This document shows, piece after piece, positions 1-6,915 of a DNA stretch of 11,078 nt; position 1 is the stretch's first letter, and each line of letters starts with the position of its first letter. The notes beneath the pieces were generated by a model, which was not told the origin of the DNA, did no database searches, and saw only the letters and a list, made by a program, of their open reading frames with translations. The translations under genes and the position numbers were made by a program. Origin of the DNA: CAZVIK01 sp964627045 (lineage in GTDB: Bacteria; Acidobacteriota; Terriglobia; Bryobacterales; Bryobacteraceae); the NCBI GenBank assembly GCA_964627045.1, contig CAZVIK010000134.1, forward strand, positions 1-11,078, read 5' to 3'.

Positions 1-8
1 TAATCAAG

Positions 9-545
9 GTGAACGCTCAGCGAAATCTGGCAGCAACTCTTTCTTGGTTGGCGCTGGTCGTCATCAGCACTGTGGGACCGGGCTGCAACTTGAGGATGGC
101 TCAGCCTGGCGCCCCTGCTCCCATTGCGGCACGCGACAATTCACAGCCTGCGCCGGAATGGGTTGTGGACCGTCTCGCTGAAGCGGCCCCGGACTTGTAC
201 TTCGATCTCGGCGAGCACGATCTCGGAGCGCGGGAGCGTGATGAGCTTGTTCGCATCACTCCAGCTCTCGAGGAGATTCTTCGCGATTTTCGGGACCTGG
301 TGATCGTGCTTGAAGGCCACTGTGACGACCGCGGTTCGGCGGAACTCAACCTGCGCCTCGGAGGACGTCGTGCGGAGGTGGTTCAACAGGTTCTCATGAG
401 TCAGGGCTTTCCGGCCAACCATTTGCGAATCGTCAGCCTCGGCGATACCCAGCCACGATGCTTCACCCACGACGGAGTCTGCCGCCAAAAGAACCGGCGT
501 GTGCATTTCAGAGCCGCTCAACGAGCCGCCGGCGAGAAGTTATAA
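9..545 (+). CDS. Pal-like OmpA-family peptidoglycan-binding lipoprotein
   Basis: The product (178 aa from a GTG start) should tether the outer membrane to peptidoglycan. The N-terminus has a hydrophobic segment (about residues 7-22) followed by Cys26 in the context VGPGC, an imperfect lipobox, so lipidation is likely but not certain. After a Pro/Ala-rich linker, residues 62-168 form an OmpA C-terminal domain. It carries the signature EGHCDDRGSAELNLRLGGRRA (from residue 102), the diaminopimelate-binding Asp/Arg region of Pal, and the closing motif KNRRVHF. Cys105 sits inside the motif where Pal usually has Ala. No tol genes are visible, but the window begins only 8 bases upstream. The frame is open to the window edge, so a start further upstream cannot be excluded. 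Family assignment is firm; equivalence to Pal rather than another OmpA-like lipoprotein is inferred. Confidence 0.85.
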   Translation: MNAQRNLAATLSWLALVVISTVGPGCNLRMAQPGAPAPIAARDNSQPAPEWVVDRLAEAAPDLYFDLGEHDLGARERDELVRITPALEEILRDFRDLVIVLEGHCDDRGSAELNLRLGGRRAEVVQQVLMSQGFPANHLRIVSLGDTQPRCFTHDGVCRQKNRRVHFRAAQRAAGEKL

Positions 546-676
546 GAAAGTGCGGAGGACCATTTCAGACGTCGACCCAAAGACCGCGATCTCTCTCGCC
601 GCGCTTTTCAGCGAGTTGTTTCTAGTCGCGGCCGACGATCGGCATCTGCTGATGGCATCTGACATGTTCGGCAGCG

Positions 677-1708
677 GTGAATGGCACCGATGAGGTCAGA
701 CAGGGTGTTACGGGGGGCGAAAAGCGCCTGATGAAGATGGCACAGATACTCCCCGCATGGGGAATGATCCTCAAGGGGAGGCGGCCCTTCCTGTCAATCG
801 AGGTGACTCGGGAGTGCCCGCTCCGCTGTCCCGGTTGCTATGCGTATGGCCCGAACCACACTCGCGAAGCCGGTTCACTCCGCGCGCTGGGAGACCTCAA
901 GGGGAGTGATCTTGTGGAGGGAGTGCTCGCCGTCACGAAGAGGTTCCGCCCACTGCACGTCAGCCTTGTTGGAGGCGAACCGCTTGTGCGCTACCGAGAG
1001 TTAGACGCTCTGCTCCCTCTTCTGGCGCCCACAGAAGTTCAGTTGGTTACCAGCGCCTTCCGCCCAATACCTCGGTCGTGGGCGAAACACAACCACGTAC
1101 ACATCGTTGTGTCCATCGACGGCCTTCCGAGAGAACATGACCGCCGCCGGGCGCCTGCGACTTACGAGCGAATCCTCGAAAACATAGCCGGTCATCAGGT
1201 GATTGTCCATTGCACCATCACTCGTCAGCTAATGCAGCGTACCGGGTACCTGCACGATTTCGCTGCCCTCTGGTCCGAGCGCCCCGAAGCACGGAAGATC
1301 TGGTTTAGCCTTTTCACCCCGCAAAGCGGCCAGTTCCCTGAAGAACGGCTTTCGCCATCGGAACGGCAACGAGCCATTCAGGAATTGGCCGGTCTTCCGT
1401 CGGTGTTCCCAAAAGTGTACATGTCCAGGGTTGTTCTGGATGGCTATAGGCATCCGCCCGAGCACGCTACGCAGTGCATCTTTGCGCGCGTCACCACCTG
1501 CATTTCGGCCGATCTGAAGACTGAAATCAGCCCATGCGAATTAGGCGGCAAACCCTATTGCCACGAATGCGGATGTATTGCGTCCGCGGGGCTGGCCGCG
1601 ATCGGCCGTTATCGTCTCGCGGGGCTGGTGCGAGTTGGTGACATCTTTTATCTCTCAAGCAAGATTGGCGAAGCGCGCCGCCGACGCAACGGAATGTCGA
1701 ACAGATAG
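677..1708 (+). CDS. Radical SAM protein with SPASM/twitch-like cysteine-rich C-terminus
   Basis: This is a radical S-adenosylmethionine enzyme of up to 343 aa. The [4Fe-4S]-binding CxxxCxxC motif is Cys47, Cys51 and Cys54 (ECPLRCPGCYAYG), and the SAM-binding GGEPL motif is at residues 99-103. VSIDGL (145-150) is a typical beta-strand of the radical SAM barrel. The C-terminal third has Cys267, 275, 287, 295, 298 and 300, a pattern suggesting auxiliary Fe-S cluster(s) of the SPASM/twitch kind, though it does not fit the SPASM consensus exactly. The ATG at 677 lacks a good ribosome-binding site. The in-frame ATG at 731 (MKMAQILPAWGM) leaves a more family-like N-terminus and may be the true start. 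It lies upstream of a second radical SAM gene and squalene-hopene cyclase on the same strand. The substrate is unknown; I do not recognise it as HpnH. Confidence 0.85.
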   Translation: MNGTDEVRQGVTGGEKRLMKMAQILPAWGMILKGRRPFLSIEVTRECPLRCPGCYAYGPNHTREAGSLRALGDLKGSDLVEGVLAVTKRFRPLHVSLVGGEPLVRYRELDALLPLLAPTEVQLVTSAFRPIPRSWAKHNHVHIVVSIDGLPREHDRRRAPATYERILENIAGHQVIVHCTITRQLMQRTGYLHDFAALWSERPEARKIWFSLFTPQSGQFPEERLSPSERQRAIQELAGLPSVFPKVYMSRVVLDGYRHPPEHATQCIFARVTTCISADLKTEISPCELGGKPYCHECGCIASAGLAAIGRYRLAGLVRVGDIFYLSSKIGEARRRRNGMSNR

Positions 1709-1921
1709 CCGCGAAGGCTGCGATCCGGCCGAGACCACTTGGGCCCAGCGCGCTTTCGGCAGAGCATTCGTCGCATGTCATAGACCGACGCCGAGCCTTG
1801 TCACCGATGCGTCTAGGGAATACTGCCGGTCGAGTTCGATCCGCGCTGGCAGCTTTGGAACCCGACATGCACTACTCGGTACTTCAATGACTTCGGATAT
1901 CACCGAGCGGTTGTTCTGCAA

Positions 1922-2738
1922 ATGAGGGGGATCCAAATACCAATGCGGATTGAAGAGCAACCGCCAACGACATTCGACCGGTCCGATTCTCGCAATGGAG
2001 CTATGCGAATCTTAACTCGTGGGCTTCAGCCGGCGCCGCTTTCGCCGGGAGGCGAGCCTCTGGCTCTGCCGGACCCCGTGTTCCCATTGCATCCCGAGAA
2101 ATGCGGCGACGTCCCGCCCGATCCCCGGTCCGTTCCACAGAACGGGACTCCGTACAGGACGCGCGTCACCCCGTTCATGGTACGCCGCGCGCTTCGTGGC
2201 TGGCTTTACCCGTACCTGCGATCCCGATTGGCCCCGGGCGATTTTCACCCGATGATCGCTTACCTGTTCACGGAGTGGAAGTGCAACCTCGACTGCCACT
2301 ATTGCTGGGCGTTTGACAACCGCGTAAGCGGGATGACCGAGGACACCGCCCGGCGCGCCATCGATTGGCTACACGACACCGGCTGCCGCGTCCTGGCGCT
2401 TATGGGTGGAGAAGTCCTGCTTCGGCCCCAGTTCGCACACAAAGTCGTTTACTACGCGGCGAAGAAGGGCTTCTGGGTTTACGTGCCGACAAACGGCCGC
2501 TTGATGCGGAAGGAAGTGATCGACAGGCTGGCGGACGCCGGCGTGGCGACATTCAATCTGGCTGTCGATTCAGTCGAAAACCGCAAAGAACTGCCCAAGG
2601 CCCTCAACCCGATCCGGCGCGAGTTCGAGTATCTCATCACCAAGCAGTACGTCTACGATTACAGCGTCTTCTTCAACATCAACATCACGCGCATCAATCT
2701 GGAGGACGTCAAAGAGCTTACGGAGATTGCTCATGATG
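1922..2738 (+). CDS. Radical SAM/SPASM protein, N-terminal part, cut by assembly gap
   Basis: This is the first part of a second radical SAM enzyme, interrupted at 2739 by a 10-N gap; the segment at 2749-3284 is its continuation. The cluster motif CxxxCxxC is Cys121, Cys125 and Cys128 (KCNLDCHYCWAF). The SAM-binding loop reads GGEVLLR (162-168), with Val where Pro is usual. VPTNGRL and FNLAVDSV match later strands of the radical SAM barrel. Residues 1-110 precede the core, are rich in Pro and Arg, and have no motif I recognise. No good ribosome-binding site precedes the ATG at 1922. In-frame ATGs at 1943, 2003 and 2177 are alternatives, so the start is uncertain. The gene sits 213 nt after the first radical SAM gene and directly before hopene cyclase. 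The break looks like an assembly artefact, not a natural truncation. Confidence 0.85.
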
Positions 2739-2748
2739 NNNNNNNNNN
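2739..2748. other. Assembly gap (10 N) inside the second radical SAM gene
   Basis: This run of exactly 10 Ns is a scaffold join of unspecified length. The left side ends in normal GC-rich coding sequence (EIAHD). The right side resumes with about 35 bases of AT-rich sequence before normal codon use returns. The reading frame differs across the gap, which means little because the gap length is arbitrary. Confidence 0.97.
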
Positions 2749-3284
2749 TTAAAAATGTTTATGGTTTTTGTTATTTTTCCGGGTTAGCGACCGAAAAACA
2801 AATCAACGAGTCGCCGATGCTCGATCAACCGCACTTCAAGCACAAGAACGCGAACAGCACATTCATCACACCGGAGGACTGGCACGAGATCGACGCGATC
2901 ATCGACTGGCTGATAGCAAAGAGCCGATCAGGGTACAAGATCGTCAATTCCGCCAGGCGCCTGGAGGAGATGAAGTACTTCATGCGGGGCAAGTTGCAGG
3001 ATTGGAACTGCCGCGCCGGCCAAAATTCATTGATCATCCGAACGGACGGCACGCTGGCGCCGTGCTTTCCCATGTATTCGGCATCGTGCGATTGGGGAGT
3101 AGTGGGCAAGCCCAAGTTCGAAGTCGATCAACTGAGGAACACGAAGCGGGGGTGCCAACCGCATTGCTTCTCAACACTGAACCATAATCTCGCGTACTGC
3201 TACGATGCGGGGCGCGCGTTCAAGTGGGTATCGAGACAGGCGCTGCGTGGTTTTCGAGGAACTACGGGCGGCTTCGAGGAGTGA
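2749..3284 (+). CDS. Radical SAM/SPASM protein, C-terminal part (SPASM domain)
   Basis: This is the continuation of the radical SAM protein begun at 1922, about 178 residues after the gap. It carries a SPASM-type auxiliary cluster domain. CRAGQNSLIIRTDGTLAPC fits the Cx9-15Gx4C hallmark with a 12-residue spacer. It is followed by a further Cys in MYSASCDWG, CQPHC (Cx3C) and a final Cys in NLAYCYD. SPASM domains usually hold extra [4Fe-4S] clusters in peptide-, protein- or small-molecule-modifying enzymes. The first residues after the gap (KNVYGFCYFSG) come from AT-rich DNA unlike the rest and are probably unreliable; from about LATEKQINESPM the sequence reads as normal protein. The stop at 3282-3284 is 15 nt before the GTG of hopene cyclase, so translation coupling or a shared transcript is likely. 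The substrate is unknown; a hopanoid-linked role is inferred from position only. Confidence 0.82.
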
Positions 3285-3299
3285 GGTTAAGGGTCGATT

Positions 3300-3974
3300 G
3301 TGAATACATTCGACGAGTTTCAACCCGAGGTGCGGCGACACCCGCGCGCACCCGCCGCTTGGGACGCCGCGGATACTCTGCGGGCGGGGATTCAGCAGTG
3401 CGTAGCAGCGTCAGCGAAGGCGTTCGAGGCCATACAGCATGCCGATGGTCACTGGCGCGGCGACCTGACGGCCGACACCACACTCGAGTCCGACTACATC
3501 CTTCTGCAATTGTGGCTGTATCCGCCGAAGGCAGGCGGCTGGAATCCCCCGACGCGCGCTGTTGTCGGTCGCTGTTGCCGGGCCGTACTGGACCGCCAAT
3601 TACCGGACGGAGGCTGGAGCATCTATCCCAGGGGACCCTCCGACGTCAACGCCTCGGTCAAGGCTTATAGCGCACTGAAGATCGCAGGAGTGGAAGGTCC
3701 GGAAATGCTGCGTGCGAAAGAGCGTATTCTCCAACTCGGCGGAGTGCAGGAGTGCAATAGCTACGTGCGCATCAATCTGAGCCTGTTCGGGTTGTACCCG
3801 CGCCGCGACGTGCCCACAGTGCCTCCCGAAATGGTGCTGCTGCCCGGCGACATCCTGTACGAACTGTCGTCTTGGACCCGGTTAATCGTCGTGCCTCTCT
3901 CGATTGTGCAAGCTGTCGGCGGGATACGAAGGGCGCCTGACGGCATCACCCTCGATTTTTTTTACTTTAGGTAA
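3300..3974 (+). CDS. shc: Squalene-hopene cyclase, N-terminal part, broken at assembly gap
   Basis: This is the N-terminal third of squalene-hopene cyclase, the membrane-associated class II triterpene cyclase that converts squalene to hopene, the first committed hopanoid step. Recognisable features are HADGHWRGDL (47-56), LESDYILLQLWL (62-73), the QW repeat QLPDGGWSIYP (100-110) followed by GPSDVNASVKAYSALK (112-127), and the SSWTRLIVVPLSIV stretch (190-203). The GTG start is supported by AAGGG at 3289-3293, six bases upstream. After GITLD (to about 3956) the DNA turns abruptly AT-rich and meets TAA at 3972. The same frame beyond that stop still reads cyclase-like residues (TPLPRLKGWDFF), so the stop is probably a sequence error at a contig end. 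The gene resumes at 4056; both parts together give about 660 residues, normal for the family. Confidence 0.9.
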   Translation: MNTFDEFQPEVRRHPRAPAAWDAADTLRAGIQQCVAASAKAFEAIQHADGHWRGDLTADTTLESDYILLQLWLYPPKAGGWNPPTRAVVGRCCRAVLDRQLPDGGWSIYPRGPSDVNASVKAYSALKIAGVEGPEMLRAKERILQLGGVQECNSYVRINLSLFGLYPRRDVPTVPPEMVLLPGDILYELSSWTRLIVVPLSIVQAVGGIRRAPDGITLDFFYFR

Positions 3975-4045
3975 AATAAAACACCTTTGCCCCGATTGAA
4001 GGGCTGGGATTTCTTTTTAAACCACTTCAAAAAATAAAAAATTTG
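3955..4045. other. AT-rich, probably corrupted contig end
   Basis: These 91 bases, just before the second gap, are strikingly AT-rich with A and T homopolymers, unlike the GC-rich gene on either side. In the cyclase frame they contain two TAA codons (3972-3974 and 4035-4037), yet the residues between them (NKTPLPRLKGWDFFLNHFKK) resemble the linker expected at this point of a hopene cyclase. I infer degraded consensus at the contig edge rather than inserted DNA. Confidence 0.6.
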
Positions 4046-4055
4046 NNNNNNNNNN
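4046..4055. other. Assembly gap (10 N) inside squalene-hopene cyclase gene
   Basis: This is a second run of exactly 10 Ns, a scaffold join. Judged by the family layout, only a few residues of the cyclase linker are missing, because the protein resumes at DKLLKMWEKRG directly downstream. Confidence 0.97.
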
Positions 4056-5286
4056 GGACAAGCTGCTCAAGATGTGGGAAAAGCGCGGGCTGCGCAGCCT
4101 CCGCGCTATGGCGATTCGTGAGGCCGAGCACTGGATTCTCGACCGGACGCGCAACACGGAGGGCTTGGGCGCCATCTACCCGGCCATGATGTACCAGATC
4201 ATGGCCCTCGAAAGCCTCGGGTATCCGCCCGATCACCCCGACCTGATTGAAGCCATCCGGCATTTCGACAATCTGCTAGTTCGGCGCGAAGCAGAGTTCT
4301 TTTTCCAGCCCTGCTGGTCGCCCGTATGGGACACAGCCATTGCAGCCTTCGCGCTCGGAGAGGCGGGCGCCGCAGATCCGGCTTCGCTCACCCGCGCTGC
4401 AGACTGGCTGCTCAAGAGAGAAATACGGCGCAAAGGCGACTGGGCCGTAAAGCGCCCCAATCTCGAAGCTTCGGGCTGGGCCTTCGAATTCGCCAACGAG
4501 TATTACCCCGACATCGACGATACCGCCATGGTGCTGCTCGCCTTCACGCACGCCAAAGCCTCGGATCCGGCGGCACAGACACGCAGCGTGAAGCGCGCCC
4601 TGAATTGGCTGCTCGGGATGCAGAGCCGCGATGGCGGATGGGCGGCGTTCGATGCCGACAACAACTGGGCGATCCTGAACAAGATTCCTTGGGCCGATCA
4701 CAACGCCATGCTCGATCCGGCGTGCCCGGACATCACGGGCCGCGTTCTGGACGCTCTATGTCATTACGGGTTCCAGTACGGCCACCCGGTGATCGATGCG
4801 GGAGTGCGGTATCTGCTGAGTTGCCAGGAATCGAACGGGAGCTGGTACGGCCGGTGGGGCGTGAACTATGTCTACGGCACCTTTCTCGCTATACGTGGAC
4901 TGCGCGCCACGGGGCATCCCTCCGCGCCGCCGGCCATTGAACGCGCGGCCGAATGGCTGCACAGTACCCAGAACGCGGATGGAGGCTGGGGTGAAAGCTG
5001 CGCCGGGTATCAGCTGAATCGCTTCGCGCCGGCGAACAGCACACCTTCGCAGACCGCCTGGGCGGTGTTGGGCCTTGCGGCTGCGGGGGACGCACAGCCA
5101 AGCGCCATGTGGCGCGGGTTGCGCTATCTCATCGACTCCCAGCAGCCGGACGGGACATGGCAAGAAGACTTGGCCACCGGGACCGGCTTCCCGAACGTTT
5201 TTTTTCTTTCGTATCACTTGTACCGGAACTATTTCCCGCTGATGGCCTTGGCGGCTGTCCGCGAACGCTTGCGGCGTGCCGGATGA
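4056..5286 (+). CDS. shc: Squalene-hopene cyclase, C-terminal two-thirds (catalytic domain)
   Basis: This is the continuation of the cyclase begun at 3300; the frame is open from the gap, and the ATG at 4072 is internal (DKLLKMWEKRG), not a start. The DxDD proton-donor motif that starts cyclisation is DIDDTA, encoded at 4510-4527. The surrounding GDWAVKRPNLEASGWAFEFANEYYPD is typical of bacterial hopene cyclases. At least four QW repeats follow: QSRDGGW, QESNGSW, QNADGGW and QQPDGTW. WYGRWGVNYVYGTF, STPSQTAWAVLGL and GTGFPNVFFLSYHLYRNYFP complete the family's C-terminal landmarks. The catalytic part therefore looks complete and functional. The TGA overlaps a possible ATG (ATGA at 5283) of the zinc-finger gene downstream, which hints at cotranscription. 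Together with the N-terminal part this is a normal-length enzyme. Confidence 0.95.
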
Positions 5287-5360
5287 ACGTCGAACCTCGC
5301 ACACGGTGCCGATACCCGCGACCGTCGCGCGCAGCAGGAATAGAGCGAGCTATCAGCGAT

Positions 5361-5367
5361 GAGGAGG
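5361..5367 (+). promoter_or_regulatory. Strong Shine-Dalgarno that sets the start of the DksA/TraR-like gene
   Basis: GAGGAGG ends 8 bases before the ATG at 5376. This favours that start over the in-frame ATG at 5283, which overlaps the stop of hopene cyclase and would add 31 residues without family resemblance. Confidence 0.75.
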
Positions 5368-5375
5368 TCGCTTCG

Positions 5376-5780
5376 ATGACGGAAGCTCAGCGCATGCGCT
5401 TCAAGGTGGCGCTCGAGACCAAGCGCCGGGAACTGTTGGGGAACATTCGCAACCAGGTGGCGAACTTAGCCATCGGCGATGGCGTGCATGATTCGATCGA
5501 TCAGATTCAGTGCATCAGCCAGCGGGACGAGGCGGTAAATAGCCTCGATCGGCTGTCCCGCACACTGTCGAACGTCGAGCGTTCGCTTCGCGCGATCTCG
5601 GAAGGCCGTTACGGTGATTGCGCGGAGTGTGGGGAACCGATCGCGATAAAGCGGCTTGAAATCCTTCCTTGGGCAGCTCGCTGCGTCTGCTGTGAAGCGC
5701 GCATCGAGCAGTCGGAATCCACGAGCGGTTTGCGGGCCGAGCCTGTTCCGCCATTTGACGAAAACCGCGAGGCGGCATAA
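5376..5780 (+). CDS. DksA/TraR-family zinc-finger protein
   Basis: This is a small (134 aa) protein of the DksA/TraR C4 zinc-finger family. Family members reach into the RNA polymerase secondary channel and adjust transcription, often with ppGpp. The N-terminal two-thirds is helical and charged, as expected for the coiled-coil hairpin. HDSID in the tip region supplies two Asp residues, as at the DksA tip, but without the exact DxxDxA motif. The zinc finger is CAECGEPIAIKRLEILPWAARCVCC, a perfect C-x2-C-x17-C-x2-C preceded by the typical ISEGRYGDC. A Pro/Glu-rich tail follows. It lies 89 nt after hopene cyclase on the same strand and converges on the tetR-like gene with a 23-nt gap, so it probably ends the left-hand transcription unit. 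I infer a general regulatory role; its link to hopanoid genes may be only positional. Confidence 0.88.
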   Translation: MTEAQRMRFKVALETKRRELLGNIRNQVANLAIGDGVHDSIDQIQCISQRDEAVNSLDRLSRTLSNVERSLRAISEGRYGDCAECGEPIAIKRLEILPWAARCVCCEARIEQSESTSGLRAEPVPPFDENREAA

Positions 5781-5803
5781 ACAGCCCGACTGCCCCTGCC
5801 ACG

Positions 5804-6514
5804 CTACTCCCCATCGCAGCCGACGGCTTTGCTCTGCGCCAATAGAAGGGCCGATACCGCCTGGGCGATCCCGGCGGCAAACTGCCGCGCAGGACGTCCA
5901 GCGCTTTTCGGCGTCTGTCGCAGAGTGGCAAGCCAGAAGCCATAAGCCAAACAGGCGTCAACAAGGTAGGGAACGATGTGGATCGACAGAATGTCTCGCG
6001 AGCGCGAAGCAGGAATACGCCTGGCGAACTCCCGGTCCCACATGATCCGGACAGCACTGATTTCATTACGGTACAGGTCGGCAGCATATTCGGGCACGTC
6101 CAAAAGAGCCCAGTTCGTCAATACCGTGTTGCCAGGGCCGGAAGCGCAGACTGACACCGTCGTCTCCGCCATGCTCTCAATGCAGTCTATGTGTCGATCA
6201 CAAGCAATCGATTCCAGGCGGGCGCTGAGTATCTGGAGGCGTGTCTCGATGTTGGCTTCGACGACCTCTTTGAATAGGCACTCCTTGCTTTCGAAGTGTG
6301 CGTACAGAACGGGTTTGGTGATACCCGCTGCTTTGGCGAGCGCGACCGTTGACGTTCCGTGCAGCCCAGTCGTGGCGAACTGAGTTGCTGCGGCTCGCAG
6401 CACCTGAGCCCGCCGGTCTGACCCGGTGAGGCGCTTCGGGCGCCGCCACGATTCGTTCTTGGTGGCACGCCTAGTCCGAACTTCGGTGTGCCTGAGCATT
6501 GAATGTTGTCTCAT
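5804..6514 (-). CDS. TetR/AcrR-family transcriptional regulator
   Basis: This is a 236-aa TetR-type repressor. Residues 34-90 are the N-terminal DNA-binding domain: RRAQVLRAAATQFATTG, then the helix-turn-helix TSTVALAKAAGITKPVLYAHF and SKECLFKEVV. The rest is the variable helical ligand-binding and dimer domain, from which the ligand cannot be predicted. About 33 basic residues precede the usual family start; ATGs at 6514 and 6499 are both possible, and GGGA lies 11 bases before the first. It is downstream of the STAS gene on the same strand (52 nt), so the two may be cotranscribed. TetR proteins commonly repress neighbouring RND pumps, and an RND operon lies about 3 kb away. I infer pump control. 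The inverted repeat at 9331-9358 is a candidate operator, although no second copy is seen near this gene. Confidence 0.9.
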   Translation of the reverse strand: MRQHSMLRHTEVRTRRATKNESWRRPKRLTGSDRRAQVLRAAATQFATTGLHGTSTVALAKAAGITKPVLYAHFESKECLFKEVVEANIETRLQILSARLESIACDRHIDCIESMAETTVSVCASGPGNTVLTNWALLDVPEYAADLYRNEISAVRIMWDREFARRIPASRSRDILSIHIVPYLVDACLAYGFWLATLRQTPKSAGRPARQFAAGIAQAVSALLLAQSKAVGCDGE

Positions 6515-6566
6515 GCGTTCATGTCCCGTTTATCGTGTAATCGGACCGTCCAGCGACACCGACAAA

Positions 6567-6848
6567 TCAGCCGCCTTTGCCAGTTGTAGGAGTCAGCGAC
6601 TGCACGATGTACGAGGTGTAGATACCACTGGCGAGCAAGCGGACGCCCTTGGCGGCCAACCGGCCCAGCAGGGCGCGGCCAGCTTGGTCGACCGTCGTGA
6701 GATCGCGCAAAAAGAGGTGGACCGGCTTGCCCGTTGATATCTCCTGATCGCAGCAGGTCTCGACGACCTCTATGTAGTCGCCCGAGAGTTGCCCGTCTAC
6801 GGTGATGATCGTGCATGACGGCTGTTCTGCCCTGCTAACCCGGAACAT
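6567..6848 (-). CDS. STAS-domain protein (anti-anti-sigma-like) without phosphorylatable Ser
   Basis: This is a 93-aa single-domain protein with the STAS fold pattern: a beta-strand and DGQLSGDYIE (18-27), a helix, then PVHLFLRDLTTVDQAGRALLGRLAAKGVRLLASG (42-75). STAS proteins such as SpoIIAA bind partner kinases or anti-sigma factors. In those the motif is typically DSSG with a phosphorylated Ser; here it reads VDQAG (53-57), so classical phospho-switching is unlikely. The ATG at 6848 is chosen because GAGAGGTG lies just upstream at the right distance. A longer frame to 6983 exists, but its first 45 residues look non-coding. It is transcribed away from the sigma-54 activator and precedes the tetR-like gene. 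I infer a partner role in signalling at the efflux locus; no direct target can be named. Confidence 0.75.
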   Translation of the reverse strand: MFRVSRAEQPSCTIITVDGQLSGDYIEVVETCCDQEISTGKPVHLFLRDLTTVDQAGRALLGRLAAKGVRLLASGIYTSYIVQSLTPTTGKGG

Positions 6849-6855
6849 GGCTGAG

Positions 6856-6863
6856 CACCTCTC
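6856..6863 (-). promoter_or_regulatory. Ribosome-binding site that sets the start of the STAS gene
   Basis: On the minus strand this reads GAGAGGTG, with AGAGG about 9 bases before the ATG at 6848. It supports the 93-aa form over the 138-aa open frame starting at 6983. Confidence 0.65.
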
Positions 6864-6875
6864 ACGATGTGACAA

Positions 6876-6891
6876 TGCACGCTGATATCCA
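6876..6891 (-). promoter_or_regulatory. Candidate sigma-54 (RpoN) -24/-12 promoter for STAS-tetR
   Basis: On the minus strand the sequence is TGGATATCAGCGTGCA. It has the invariant GG and GC separated by exactly 10 bases, plus the TGG and TGCA shoulders of the consensus TGGCACG-N4-TTGCW (7 of 12 fixed positions). The predicted start site near 6866 leaves about 18 nt of leader, just enough for the ribosome-binding site. In GC-rich DNA such matches can arise by chance, so support comes mainly from the adjacent sigma-54 activator gene. Confidence 0.42.
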
Positions 6892-6898
6892 AGCCACT

Positions 6899-6915
6899 CT
6901 CGACACCGCGTCGAG
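6899..6915. repeat. 6-bp inverted repeat in the STAS/activator divergent region
   Basis: CTCGAC and GTCGAG flank a 5-base spacer (ACCGC). The repeat lies just upstream of the candidate minus-strand sigma-54 promoter and about 220 bp before the activator gene. It could be a protein-binding site, but arms this short are weak evidence. The rest of the 281-nt divergent region (6849-7129) shows no gene. Confidence 0.3.

Noticed and set aside
550..693. Short open frame from GTG at 550, overlapping the possible start of the first radical SAM gene; considered as a small peptide or RiPP precursor
   Set aside because: About 47 residues with no leader/core pattern, no Gly-Gly or Cys-rich core and a weak ribosome-binding site. 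Such a frame is common by chance in GC-rich DNA.
1709..1921. 213-nt stretch between the two radical SAM genes, checked for a precursor peptide, promoter or RNA
   Set aside because: The open frames passing through it start inside the upstream gene or give low-complexity Arg-rich translations. No clear promoter, hairpin or RNA motif was seen.
3972..4045. Natural truncation or pseudogenisation of hopene cyclase, or insertion of a mobile element
   Set aside because: The catalytic part continues intact after the gap, total length is normal, the segment still reads cyclase-like residues in frame, and no terminal repeats or transposase were found.
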